From positions 62,001 to 126,000 of the forward strand of contig CP119325.1 of assembly GCA_029202525.1 (NCBI GenBank): a DNA stretch of 64,000 nt, read 5' to 3'. This document shows positions 31,721 through 40,605 of this stretch, piece after piece (positions within the stretch are counted from its first letter, which is position 1; each line of letters starts with the position of its first letter). Under the pieces are notes generated by a model. That model saw nothing but the letters and a program-made list of their open reading frames with translations. It searched no databases and was not told the origin of the DNA. Source of the DNA: Candidatus Pseudomonas phytovorans. Its GTDB lineage: Bacteria; Pseudomonadota; Gammaproteobacteria; Pseudomonadales; Pseudomonadaceae. The position numbers and the translations under genes were made by a program.

Positions 31721-32491
31721 ATGCCCATGCCACTGCCCACCCTCCTCACCCAGCACATCGCCCGGCGCCCGCAACGTATCGCGTTGCTGCAGCACATTGC
31801 CGAGCAAGGCTCGATCACCCGCGCCGCCAAGGCCGCAGGGATCAGTTACAAAGCTGCCTGGGATGCCATCGACGAGCTCAACAACCTGGCCAGCCAGCCC
31901 TTGGTCGAGCGCAGTACGGGCGGGCGTGGCGGTGGCGGTGCGCGCTTGTCGGCGGAAGGCGAGCGAGTGCTGCGCCTGTATCAACGACTGCAGGCGCTGC
32001 AGGCGCAAATCCTCGAAGCTGCTGAAGAATCCAGCGATCTCGACTTGCTCGGGAGGCTGATGCTGCGTACCAGCGCGCGTAACCAGTTGCAGGGCCAGGT
32101 CAGCGGTTTGCGCCGTGAGGGCCGGTATGACCGCGTAAGCCTGGCCTTGGGCGGCGGGCTGGAAATTGATGCGCTGATCACGCACGACAGTACCGCCCGG
32201 CTGGAGCTGACGCTGGGGACGATGGTGGTGGCACTGCTCAAGGCAGGCTGGGTGCGGATACTGGCGGAAGGGGAAGAAGCCGAAGCGGGCAGTAATTGCT
32301 TGAGTGCAACGGTGGAAGAAGTATTGGCAGAGGATGACGGGCCCAGCGAGGTCCGGCTGGCGTTGGGCAATGGGCAGACGTTGTGCGCCATTGCCGAGGC
32401 GGATTGGCTGGCTGGGCAGCGGGTGATGGATGGCAGTGCGGTGCGGGTGCAGTTTCATCCGTCCTATGTGTTGATCGGCATTCCTGCATAG
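31721..32491 (+). CDS. ModE-family molybdenum-responsive regulator
   Basis: 256 residues. The N-terminal LysR-like winged helix (RIALLQHIAEQGSITRAAKAAGISYKAAWDAI) is followed by RSTGGRGGGGARLSAEGERVL, diagnostic for ModE. Two TOBE/mop-like molybdate-binding repeats follow (LMLRTSARNQLQGQVSGL and LSATVEEVLAEDDGPSEVRLAL). It should bind DNA when loaded with molybdate. No modABC or molybdoenzyme genes are adjacent, so it acts elsewhere. ATG at 31727 is an alternative start. Confidence 0.85.
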   Translation: MPMPLPTLLTQHIARRPQRIALLQHIAEQGSITRAAKAAGISYKAAWDAIDELNNLASQPLVERSTGGRGGGGARLSAEGERVLRLYQRLQALQAQILEAAEESSDLDLLGRLMLRTSARNQLQGQVSGLRREGRYDRVSLALGGGLEIDALITHDSTARLELTLGTMVVALLKAGWVRILAEGEEAEAGSNCLSATVEEVLAEDDGPSEVRLALGNGQTLCAIAEADWLAGQRVMDGSAVRVQFHPSYVLIGIPA

Positions 32492-32511
32492 CCTGGCCGC
32501 GCGTTGCGCGG

Positions 32512-32593
32512 TTCGCGGGCTTGCCCGCTCCCACAGGCACCGCGCCGCCCGTAGCATGTGCACCATACCTGAGGGAGCGGGCAAGCCCGCGAA
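32512..32593. repeat. Inverted pair of REP elements
   Basis: 26-base arms at 32512-32537 and 32568-32593 with one mismatch, core GCGGGCTTGCCCGCTCCC. It lies between the ModE gene and srkA. Confidence 0.88.
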
Positions 32594-32654
32594 GAGGCCG
32601 GCACAGGCATAACGCGCTACCATGGGCGCCATGCAGCTTACCCCCGGAGTTCCC

Positions 32655-33629
32655 ATGTCCCACCCGTTCGCCACCCTCACCCCCGACCTGGTCCTGGACG
32701 CCGTGGAAAGCATCGGCTTTCTCAGCGATGCACGGGTGCTGGCACTGAACAGCTACGAGAACCGCGTCTATCAGGTGGGCATCGAAGACGCTCAGCCGCT
32801 GATCGCCAAGTTCTACCGCCCAGGCCGCTGGAGCGATGCGGCCATCCTCGAAGAACACGCCTTCACTGCCGAACTCGCCGACTGTGAAGTGCCGGTAGTA
32901 GCGCCAATGCAGCATGATGGCCGTACCTTGTTCGAACACCAGGGCTTCCGCTTCACCCTGTTCCCCCGTCGCGGCGGGCACGCACCTGAGCCGGGCAACC
33001 TCGACCAGCTCTACCGCCTGGGCCAGTTGCTCGGCCGCATGCACGCCGTGGGCGCCACACGCCCTTTCGAACACCGCGAAGCGCTGGCTGTGGATAACTT
33101 CGGCCATGCTTCGCTGAACACCCTGCTGGAAGGCAACTTCGTACCACGCGAGCTGCTGCCCGCGTATGAGTCCGTGGCACGCGACCTGCTCAAGCGTGTC
33201 GAAGACGCCTATGCCCGCACCCCCCACAAGGTGATGCGCCTTCACGGCGACCTCCACCCCGGCAACCTGATGCACCGCGACGAGGTTTATCACGTGGTCG
33301 ACCTTGACGACTGCCGCATGGGCCCGGCGGTGCAAGACCTGTGGATGATGCTGGCCGGCAGCCGCGAAGAGCGCCTGGGGCAACTGGCCGAACTGATCGA
33401 CGGCTACAACGAGTTCCACGACTTCGACCCTCGCGAACTGGCGCTGATCGAACCCCTGCGCGCCTTACGCCAACTGCACTACAGCGCCTGGCTGGCACGG
33501 CGCTGGGACGATCCGGCGTTCCCGCCCAGCTTCCCCTGGTTCGGCCAGCCACGCTATTGGGGCGACCAGATCCTCGCCCTGCGCGAACAGATGGCAGCCC
33601 TGGATGAAGCACCGCTGAAATTGTTCTAG
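32655..33629 (+). CDS. srkA: Stress response serine/threonine kinase SrkA (YihE)
   Basis: 324 residues from the ATG at 32655 with GGAG six bases upstream; the frame's earlier ATG lies beside the REP pair. Typical text: LNSYENRVYQVG, ALIAKFYRPGRW-like lysine region, catalytic HGDLHPGNLMHR with the Asp, and VVDLDDCRMGPAVQDLWMM as the metal-binding motif. In E. coli this aminoglycoside-phosphotransferase-fold kinase counters programmed death after stress. The gene appears to be monocistronic. Confidence 0.88.
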   Translation: MSHPFATLTPDLVLDAVESIGFLSDARVLALNSYENRVYQVGIEDAQPLIAKFYRPGRWSDAAILEEHAFTAELADCEVPVVAPMQHDGRTLFEHQGFRFTLFPRRGGHAPEPGNLDQLYRLGQLLGRMHAVGATRPFEHREALAVDNFGHASLNTLLEGNFVPRELLPAYESVARDLLKRVEDAYARTPHKVMRLHGDLHPGNLMHRDEVYHVVDLDDCRMGPAVQDLWMMLAGSREERLGQLAELIDGYNEFHDFDPRELALIEPLRALRQLHYSAWLARRWDDPAFPPSFPWFGQPRYWGDQILALREQMAALDEAPLKLF

Positions 33630-33693
33630 AAGCACGCCTGCCTCTGTCTACAATAGGCGTCGCTTTATTTAGCTACCTAAGCAAGGATTCTGC

Positions 33694-34581
33694 ATGCACG
33701 CCGCAAACCCGCGTCGCGGGTACATACTGGGCCTTAGTGCCTACATCATCTGGGGGCTGTTCCCGCTTTACTTCAAGGCGATCCAGAGCGTCCCGGCAGT
33801 GGAGATCATTGTCCACCGGATACTCTGGTCGGCACTGTTCGGCTCGTTGCTGCTACTGGTGTGGAAACACCCTGGCTGGTGGCGAGAACTGCGCGACAAT
33901 CCGCGCCGCCTGGGCATTCTGGCACTGAGCGGGGCGCTGATCGCCGGCAACTGGCTGACCTACGTGTGGTCGGTGAACAACGGCCGCATGCTTGAGGCCA
34001 GCCTGGGCTATTACATCAACCCGTTGGTCAACGTGCTGCTGGGCATGCTGATTCTTGGCGAACGCCTTCGCCGCCTACAATGGCTGGCGGTGGGCATGGC
34101 TGCCGTGGGCGTGGCCCAGCAGGTGTGGCAAGTGGGCAGCCTGCCGTGGGTATCGTTGGTGCTGGCGCTTAGCTTTGGTTTCTATGGGTTGATCCGCAAG
34201 CAGGCGCCGGTGGCGGCACTGCCGGGGCTGGTGGTGGAAACCTGGATGCTGGTGCCGCTGGCCGCTGGGTGGCTGCTGCTTCACCCAGCGGCGATGAGTG
34301 CCCAAGGCGCGTTCTATACCAGCAGCGAAGCGCTGTGGCTGATCGCAGCAGGGCCGGTGACGCTGGTACCGCTGGTGTGCTTCAACGCTGCCGCGCGGCA
34401 TTTGCCATACACCACACTGGGCTTCTTGCAGTACCTGGCACCCACTTTGGTGCTGCTGCAAGCGGTGCTGTTGTTCGATGAGCACCTGTCGCCGAGTACC
34501 TTGGTGGCGTTCATGTTCATCTGGGCGGGTTTGGCGATTTACAGCGTCGATGCCTGGTTGAGTTTGCGCAAGCGCAGCTGA
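33694..34581 (+). CDS. rarD: RarD-type EamA transporter
   Basis: 295 residues with about ten hydrophobic helices in two EamA halves. The opening (GYILGLSAYIIWGLFPLYFKAI) and the segment NWLTYVWSVNNGRMLEASLGYYINPLVNVLLG are characteristic of RarD. It is an inner-membrane drug/metabolite superfamily carrier. The substrate is uncertain; E. coli RarD is linked to chloramphenicol sensitivity. It sits alone, 64 bases after srkA. Confidence 0.88.
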   Translation: MHAANPRRGYILGLSAYIIWGLFPLYFKAIQSVPAVEIIVHRILWSALFGSLLLLVWKHPGWWRELRDNPRRLGILALSGALIAGNWLTYVWSVNNGRMLEASLGYYINPLVNVLLGMLILGERLRRLQWLAVGMAAVGVAQQVWQVGSLPWVSLVLALSFGFYGLIRKQAPVAALPGLVVETWMLVPLAAGWLLLHPAAMSAQGAFYTSSEALWLIAAGPVTLVPLVCFNAAARHLPYTTLGFLQYLAPTLVLLQAVLLFDEHLSPSTLVAFMFIWAGLAIYSVDAWLSLRKRS

Positions 34582-34644
34582 TTAAAAAATGATCAAAATC
34601 ATGCAAGCCATGTAAATCATGGCCTGCAGAGACATCTCCATAGG

Positions 34645-34766
34645 TTATCCACACCCTGATCCCCGTGCTTTGTGCACAAGCCGCTGATTTTTGGGTGTTT
34701 TTTGATCAAAGCTCTGGAGGTGGCGGATTGTGTGGCCTGGAGAGGTACGCCCCCAGGTTATCCACA
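34645..34766. promoter_or_regulatory. Pair of DnaA-box sequences in the gap after rarD
   Basis: TTATCCACA occurs twice on the plus strand, at 34645-34653 and 34758-34766. Between them are small palindromes TTGTGCACAA (34670-34679) and TTTGATCAAA (34701-34710). The consensus match is exact, but no origin genes are near; the sites may titrate DnaA or be incidental. Confidence 0.4.
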
Positions 34767-34818
34767 GGGCCTTCCCCGCAATATCGGGATAACCGCTGGG
34801 GCCCTTGGCGATCTCGAA

Positions 34819-35337
34819 TCAATCCTCCGCCCGCAACTGCAGCTCCACCATCAAGTCATCCGCCAGGCTCTCCAGCCGCTGTTGCAGCTCATCCAGGGGC
34901 AAGGTCAACGGCAGCGCCAGCAACGCATCGGCATGAAACAGCGGCTCACTGCTCATCGGCGCCGGCCGCACTTCTGTGGAAAACCGCTCGACGTTCACCT
35001 GCAACTCAGCCAGCAAGCGAGTAATGTCACGCACAATGCCCGGGCGGTCATTACCCACCAGTTCCATGGCAATCGGCTTCCAGGTACAGGACGGCTCGAT
35101 CCCGCTCTCGGCAATCAACACGCGGATGTCATGGCGCGCCAAACCCTGCAACGACGCCACAAGTTCAGCGTAATTCTCGGCAGGCACCGCCACCCTCAGG
35201 ATACCGGCAAACTGCCCGGCCATGCGCGACATCCGGCTTTCCAGCCAGTTGCCGCTGTGGTCGGCAATGCACTGGGCAATACGTTCGACCTGGCCGGCCT
35301 TGTCAGGGGCAATAACAGTCAGTACAAGATGATCCAC
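34819..35337 (-). CDS. gcvR: GcvR-like tandem ACT-domain regulator
   Basis: 172 residues from a GTG start at 35337 with GAGGAAGGG upstream; the longer frame lacks homology. Two ACT domains are seen: DHLVLTVIAPDKAGQVERIAQCI and IAMELVGNDRPGIVRDITRLLAE. In E. coli GcvR binds glycine and controls GcvA, the activator of the glycine cleavage operon. It has no DNA-binding domain, so it works through a partner. It is divergent from glcB, which makes malate from glyoxylate. Confidence 0.7.
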   Translation of the reverse strand: MDHLVLTVIAPDKAGQVERIAQCIADHSGNWLESRMSRMAGQFAGILRVAVPAENYAELVASLQGLARHDIRVLIAESGIEPSCTWKPIAMELVGNDRPGIVRDITRLLAELQVNVERFSTEVRPAPMSSEPLFHADALLALPLTLPLDELQQRLESLADDLMVELQLRAED

Positions 35338-35787
35338 AAGCCCTTCCTCGTGTCGGACCGCGCCGGGCGGCAGAAAATCGGGGGATCGACTGAGTATAGG
35401 CAAGGCGCGGCAACCTGCCGCAGGGCATTCAGCACAGCCAATCGTGTACTGTTTCAAGATTTATCTGGAACAATCCCCCTGTTTTTTGCGAACATACCCA
35501 CTCCCAGCGTGACCATACGCGACCAACGGGTCGCATAACGGCGCTTTTAGTCTGATTTTGCCCCGCCTACTGCTTCATGTAGTATCCCGTGGCGCGGACT
35601 ACAAAACGTCGTTTGGATGTCTGCCAAGGCGCCTGTGAAAATACGCACACTGCCCGCCAGCCTGTCTGGCAGGCTGCACCCAGCCGCGCTCGGGCTCACC
35701 CCCGGGGGCAAGCACTGGTACGTGTTTAGAGAAGCGCTACAGGCTTAATACAGAAGAGCGAAATAGCTGAGCAGAGTGAGGCAAGCA
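35338..35787. other. 450-base gap between gcvR and glcB with palindromes
   Basis: No convincing gene is seen. The gap holds an inverted repeat GCGACC-AACG-GGTCGC at 35519-35534 and a hairpin CAGCCTG-TCTGG-CAGGCTG at 35658-35676. TAATAC (35746-35751) could be the glcB -10 box, with a weak TGTTTA 17 bases upstream. The length suggests that glcB has a regulated leader or an upstream control site. Confidence 0.45.
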
Positions 35788-37965
35788 ATGACTGGATACG
35801 TTCAAGTCGGTGGCCTTCAGGTCGCCAAGGTCCTGTACGACTTCGTGAACAACGAAGCCATCCCCGGGACCGGCATCGTCGCCGAGCAGTTCTGGGCAGG
35901 TGCAGAGAAGATCATCAATGACCTCGCTCCAAAGAACAAAGCCCTGCTCGCCAAGCGCGACGAGCTGCAAGCCAAGATCGACGCCTGGCACCAGGCACGC
36001 AAAGGCCAGGCACACGATGCCGTAGCCTACAAAGCATTCCTCCAGGAAATCGGCTACCTGCTGCCACAAGCCGACGATTTCCAGGCCACCACCCAGAACG
36101 TGGACGAAGAAATCGCCCACATGGCCGGCCCGCAGCTGGTTGTTCCGGTGATGAACGCCCGTTTCGCCCTGAACGCCGCCAACGCCCGCTGGGGTTCGCT
36201 GTATGACGCCCTGTACGGCACCGATGCCATCAGCGATGAAGGCGGCGCCGAGAAAGGCCAGGGTTACAACAAGGTTCGTGGCGACAAGGTCATCGCCTTC
36301 GCCCGCGCCTTCCTCGACGAAGCAGCGCCACTGGCTGCCGGCTCGCATGTCGATTCCACCGCCTACCGCATCGAAGGCGGCAAGCTGGTAGTTGCCCTGA
36401 AAGGCGGCAGCAACAGCGGCCTGCGCGACGACGCCCAGCTGATCGGCTTCCACGGCGATGCCGCTGCACCGACTGCCGTGCTGCTGAAACACAACGGCCT
36501 GCACTTCGAAATCCAGGTCGATGCCAGCACCCCGGTCGGCAGCACCGACGCCGCCAGCGTGAAAGACATCCTGATGGAATCGGCACTGACCACCATCATG
36601 GACTGCGAAGACTCGGTTGCCGCCGTCGACGCCGACGACAAGGTAATCGTCTACCGCAACTGGCTGGGCCTGATGAAAGGCGACCTGGCCGAAACCGTGA
36701 GCAAGGGTGGCAAAACCTTCACCCGCACCATGAACCCGGATCGCGAGTACGCTGCGCCCAATGGCGGCAGCGTGACCCTGCATGGCCGTTCGCTGCTGTT
36801 CGTGCGTAACGTTGGTCACCTGATGACCAACCCGGCGGTGCTCGATGCCCTGGGCAACGAAATCCCCGAAGGTATTCAGGATGGCCTGTTCACCAACCTG
36901 ATCGCCTTGCACAACCTCAACGGCAACACCAGCCGCAAGAACACCCGCAGCGGCAGCGTGTACATCGTCAAGCCGAAGATGCACGGTCCTGAGGAAGTGG
37001 CATTCGCCGCCGAGATCTTCAGCCAGGTCGAAGACCTGCTGGGCATGCCGCGCAACACCGTCAAGGTCGGCATCATGGACGAGGAACGCCGTACCACGGT
37101 CAACCTCAAGTCCTGTATCAAGGCAGCTTCCGAGCGAGTGGCTTTCATCAACACCGGGTTCCTCGACCGCACGGGCGATGAGATCCACACCTCGATGGAA
37201 GCCGGCGCCGTGGTGCGCAAGGGCGCCATGAAAAACGAGAAGTGGATCGGCGCCTACGAGAACAACAACGTCGATGTTGGCCTGGCCACCGGCCTGCAAG
37301 GCCGTGCGCAGATCGGCAAGGGCATGTGGGCCATGCCCGACCTGATGGCTGCCATGCTTGAGCAGAAGATCGCCCACCCACTGGCCGGTGCCAACACCGC
37401 CTGGGTGCCATCGCCGACTGCCGCCACCCTGCACGCCCTGCACTACCACAAGGTCGACGTACAGGCCCGCCAGCGTGAACTGGCTTCGCGTACCCCGGCG
37501 TCGGTGGACGACATCCTGGCCATCCCGCTGGCCGCTGACACCAACTGGTCGGACGAAGAAATCCGCAACGAGCTGGACAACAACGCCCAGGGCATCCTTG
37601 GCTATGTAGTTCGCTGGATCGACCAAGGCGTGGGTTGCTCGAAGGTGCCGGACATCAACAACGTCGGCCTGATGGAAGACCGTGCCACCCTGCGCATTTC
37701 AGCCCAACTGCTGGCCAACTGGCTGCGCCATGGCGTGGTCAGCCAGGCGCAAGTGCTGGAAAGCCTCAAGCGTATGGCTGTCGTGGTTGACCAGCAGAAC
37801 GCTGGCGATGCCCTGTACCAGCCGATGGCGCCGAGCTTCGAAGACAACATCGCGTTCCAGGCTGCTGTGGAGCTGGTGGTAGAAGGTGGCAAGCAGCCGA
37901 ACGGTTATACCGAGCCGGTACTGCACCGCCGTCGCCGCGAGTTCAAGGCGCGTAACGGGTTGTAA
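35788..37965 (+). CDS. glcB: Malate synthase G
   Basis: 725 residues from the ATG at 35788 with GTGAGG upstream; a GTG four codons earlier is less likely. Family motifs: MDCEDSVAAVDADDK for substrate and metal binding, MGIMDEERRTTVNLKSC-like text read as VKVGIMDEERRTTVN, and a C-terminal lid. It condenses glyoxylate with acetyl-CoA to malate in growth on glycolate or C2 compounds. The usual glcDEF genes are not adjacent. Confidence 0.96.
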   Translation: MTGYVQVGGLQVAKVLYDFVNNEAIPGTGIVAEQFWAGAEKIINDLAPKNKALLAKRDELQAKIDAWHQARKGQAHDAVAYKAFLQEIGYLLPQADDFQATTQNVDEEIAHMAGPQLVVPVMNARFALNAANARWGSLYDALYGTDAISDEGGAEKGQGYNKVRGDKVIAFARAFLDEAAPLAAGSHVDSTAYRIEGGKLVVALKGGSNSGLRDDAQLIGFHGDAAAPTAVLLKHNGLHFEIQVDASTPVGSTDAASVKDILMESALTTIMDCEDSVAAVDADDKVIVYRNWLGLMKGDLAETVSKGGKTFTRTMNPDREYAAPNGGSVTLHGRSLLFVRNVGHLMTNPAVLDALGNEIPEGIQDGLFTNLIALHNLNGNTSRKNTRSGSVYIVKPKMHGPEEVAFAAEIFSQVEDLLGMPRNTVKVGIMDEERRTTVNLKSCIKAASERVAFINTGFLDRTGDEIHTSMEAGAVVRKGAMKNEKWIGAYENNNVDVGLATGLQGRAQIGKGMWAMPDLMAAMLEQKIAHPLAGANTAWVPSPTAATLHALHYHKVDVQARQRELASRTPASVDDILAIPLAADTNWSDEEIRNELDNNAQGILGYVVRWIDQGVGCSKVPDINNVGLMEDRATLRISAQLLANWLRHGVVSQAQVLESLKRMAVVVDQQNAGDALYQPMAPSFEDNIAFQAAVELVVEGGKQPNGYTEPVLHRRRREFKARNGL

Positions 37966-38009
37966 GCAACATCTGCGAACAGGGGCCGCTTTGCGGCCCC
38001 TTTCCAGCT

Positions 38010-38459
38010 TCAATCAAGCTTCAGTTCTTTCTTCACCAGCTCCAGCAGCTTGCCCAGGTCTACGGGCTTAAGCAGGAAATCCACCACCCCCAGGTGCATC
38101 ACGTCCACCGCCTCTTTCACATCAGTGTCGCCCGACACCACGATGATCGAAAGTGCCGCCCGCTCCGACTCGCGAATCTTGCGGATCATGTCCAGCCCAT
38201 CCTCAGGCTGCATGCGCAAGTCCGTGATCATCAAACCGATCCGCTGCTGGTAGTGCAGGTACAACCTCGCCTCTTCGGCCCCGTCCGCCCCCACGCAATC
38301 TATGCCCCTGCTTTTCAGGTACAGCACCAGCGCTTCACGGTTCACCGCGTTGTCATCCACCACCAGCACCAACGGCTTGATTGCCACAGGCGCGCTCACC
38401 CCGGCCAAGGCCTCACGCTCGGCGTCGCTCAGGATGTCGGTGTGCTCAGGCATGGTCAT
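38010..38459 (-). CDS. Stand-alone receiver-domain response regulator
   Basis: 149 residues from the ATG at 38459. A second ATG two codons later is possible, and the longer frame crosses the AT-rich gap. After a ~28-residue N-terminal tail, a CheY-like receiver domain has the acidic pair VVDDN (Asp35, Asp36), phospho-acceptor Asp80 in LMITDLRM, and Lys131 in LLKPVD. No output domain follows, so it probably works through protein contacts. It is divergent from the cNMP/CBS/DUF294 gene. A cognate kinase is not nearby. Confidence 0.85.
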   Translation of the reverse strand: MTMPEHTDILSDAEREALAGVSAPVAIKPLVLVVDDNAVNREALVLYLKSRGIDCVGADGAEEARLYLHYQQRIGLMITDLRMQPEDGLDMIRKIRESERAALSIIVVSGDTDVKEAVDVMHLGVVDFLLKPVDLGKLLELVKKELKLD

Positions 38460-38620
38460 CTCGTCAAAAAACTTCCGCTTCAGCTCTAGGACCGCAGTAA
38501 ATGCATAACCCGAATCGCCTTTGGTCGGGTATTTGACAGCAGCGCTCCTAGACTTACGTCCAATGTGCACCACCGCGCCGCAAGCCGACCATGGAGGCAG
38601 AGAACAACATCGTCGGCACC

Positions 38621-38641
38621 TATATATAGATATATATATAG
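38621..38641. repeat. TA-repeat tract in the divergent promoter gap
   Basis: TATATATAGATATATATATAG runs from 38621 to 38641, conspicuous in this GC-rich genome, 27 bases before the DUF294-gene ATG. It could form part of an easily melted promoter or bind H-NS/MvaT-like proteins. Confidence 0.6.
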
Positions 38642-38667
38642 TTCGGCATAGCGATACGGTCAGTTTC

Positions 38668-40605
38668 ATGAGCAAAAAAGACGCCTACAGCCAGGCGGGC
38701 AGGACTGCAGTACTGCAGAACATCCAGGGCACCCTGCAGTTCCTGCAGCGCTTTCCGCCTTTCAACCAGATGGAGCACAGCCACCTGGCCTACCTGGTCG
38801 AGCAGTGCCAGCTGCGGTTCTATGCCTGCGGCGAAAGGATCGTCAAACCCGCCGACGGGCCGGTCGAGCATTTCTACATCGTCAAGCAGGGCCGTGTGGT
38901 TGGTGAGCGCCAGCACCTGGTCAGGCCTGGCGTGGAGACCACCTTCGAAATCACCAGTGGCGAATGCTTTCCGCTGGCCGCCCTGCTGGGCGAGCGGGCC
39001 ACCCGCACCGAGCACCTGGCCGGTGAAGACACCTTCTGCCTGCAACTGAACAAGGCGGCGTTCATCCGCGTGTTCTCGATGTCTGAAGTGTTTCGGGATT
39101 TTGCCTTGCGCGGTGTCAGCAGCCTGCTCGACCAGGTCAACCGACAGGTGCGACAGCGCGCTGTTGAAACCCTCGGCACCCAGTACTCGCTGAACACGCC
39201 CTTGGGTGAACTGGCCATGCGTCACCCGGTGGTGTGCACGGCTGAAACCCCACTGCGCGAAGCCGTGCGGCTGATGCACGAGCAGCAGGTCGGCAGCATC
39301 GTGGTGGTCGACCCGCAGCGCTACCCTACCGGCATCTTCACCCTGCGCGACCTGCGCCAGGTGGTGGCTTCGGCAGATGCCGACCTCGGCGCCCCCATCG
39401 AGCGGCACATGACGCTCAACCCCTTCTATCTCAGCCCGCAGGCCAGCGCTTTCGACGCGGCCATGGCCATGACCGAGCGGCATATCGCCCACGTGTGCCT
39501 GGTTGAAAACCGGCGCTTGTGCGGGGTGGTTTCCGAGCGTGACCTGTTCTCGCTGCAAAGGGTCGACCTGGTGCACCTGGCGCGTACCATTCGCCATGCG
39601 CCCCGGCTGGACACCCTGGTCTCGCTGCGCGGGGAAATCAGCCAACTGGTCGAGCGCATGCTCGCTCACGGCGCGTCGTCCACGCAGATCACCCAGATCA
39701 TCACCCTGCTCAACGACCACACCGTGTGCCGGGTGATCGAACTGGCGCTGGCCGAGCGCGGTGACCCGGGCGTGCCGTTCAGCTGGTTGTGCTTTGGCAG
39801 CGAAGGGCGCCGCGAGCAGACCCTGTACACCGACCAGGACAACGGCATCCTCTTTGAAGCGGCCGACAGCGCAGAGGCCGACGCCATCCGCGCCCGGCTG
39901 CTGCCGTTGGCGCAGTACATCAACCAGTGCCTTGCCCAGTGCGGCTTTACCCTGTGCAAAGGCAACGTCATGGCCGGCAACCCGGACTTGTGCCTGTCGC
40001 GCAGCGAATGGGCACGGCGCTTTGCCGGCTTTGTTCGTGAAGCCAGCCCGGAAAACCTGCTGGGTTCGAGCATCTACTTCGACCTGCGCGTGGTGTGGGG
40101 CGATGAGCAAGGTTGCGAGCAACTGCGCCAGGGCCTGCTGGAGCAGGTGGCCGACAACCGCATCTTCCAGCGCATGCTGGCCGACAATGCCCTGCGCCAG
40201 CGCCCGCCGGTGGGCCGCCTGCGCGAGTTCGTGCTGACCCGCCAAGGCAATGACAAGGCCGCCACCCTCGACCTCAAGGTCCAGGGCCTGACGCCCTTCG
40301 TCGACGGTGCCCGGCTGTTGGCCCTGGCCAATGGCATTGGTGCCTGTAATACCCTGGAGCGCCTGGGCCAACTGGTTGCCAAGGGCGTGATCGAACCGCT
40401 GGACGGCGCGGCCTATGAAGAGGCCTACCACTTCATCCAGCAGACCCGCATGCAGCAGCACCAGCGCCAGGCCCGCGACAACCTGCCGTACACCAACCGG
40501 CTTGACCCGGACAGCCTCAACCACCTGGACCGGCGCATCCTGCGCGAGTCGCTACGCCAGGCCCAGCGCCTGCAAAGCAGCCTGGCCCTGCGGTACCAGT
40601 TATGA
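38668..40605 (+). CDS. cNMP-binding/CBS-domain/DUF294 nucleotidyltransferase protein
   Basis: 645 residues from the ATG at 38668; earlier frame starts cross the TA tract. The layout is a cyclic-nucleotide-binding fold (~30-150), two CBS domains (~175-300; MHEQQVGSIVVVD, MAMTERHIAHVCLVE), a DUF294 putative nucleotidyltransferase (FSWLCFGSEGRREQTLYTDQDN, ~360-470) and a DUF294 C-terminal helical domain. GSEGRREQ with TDQD resembles nucleotidyltransferase active sites. Partners of this family often sit next to DnaQ-like exonucleases. The gene overlaps the following exonuclease gene by four bases, showing a two-gene operon. Function unknown. Confidence 0.85.
   Translation: MSKKDAYSQAGRTAVLQNIQGTLQFLQRFPPFNQMEHSHLAYLVEQCQLRFYACGERIVKPADGPVEHFYIVKQGRVVGERQHLVRPGVETTFEITSGECFPLAALLGERATRTEHLAGEDTFCLQLNKAAFIRVFSMSEVFRDFALRGVSSLLDQVNRQVRQRAVETLGTQYSLNTPLGELAMRHPVVCTAETPLREAVRLMHEQQVGSIVVVDPQRYPTGIFTLRDLRQVVASADADLGAPIERHMTLNPFYLSPQASAFDAAMAMTERHIAHVCLVENRRLCGVVSERDLFSLQRVDLVHLARTIRHAPRLDTLVSLRGEISQLVERMLAHGASSTQITQIITLLNDHTVCRVIELALAERGDPGVPFSWLCFGSEGRREQTLYTDQDNGILFEAADSAEADAIRARLLPLAQYINQCLAQCGFTLCKGNVMAGNPDLCLSRSEWARRFAGFVREASPENLLGSSIYFDLRVVWGDEQGCEQLRQGLLEQVADNRIFQRMLADNALRQRPPVGRLREFVLTRQGNDKAATLDLKVQGLTPFVDGARLLALANGIGACNTLERLGQLVAKGVIEPLDGAAYEEAYHFIQQTRMQQHQRQARDNLPYTNRLDPDSLNHLDRRILRESLRQAQRLQSSLALRYQL

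Noticed and set aside
33089..33097. DnaA-box sequence inside srkA (also one at 28635-28643 near the bioF-bioH junction)
   Set aside because: Single copies inside or beside coding sequence are expected by chance and have no supporting context.
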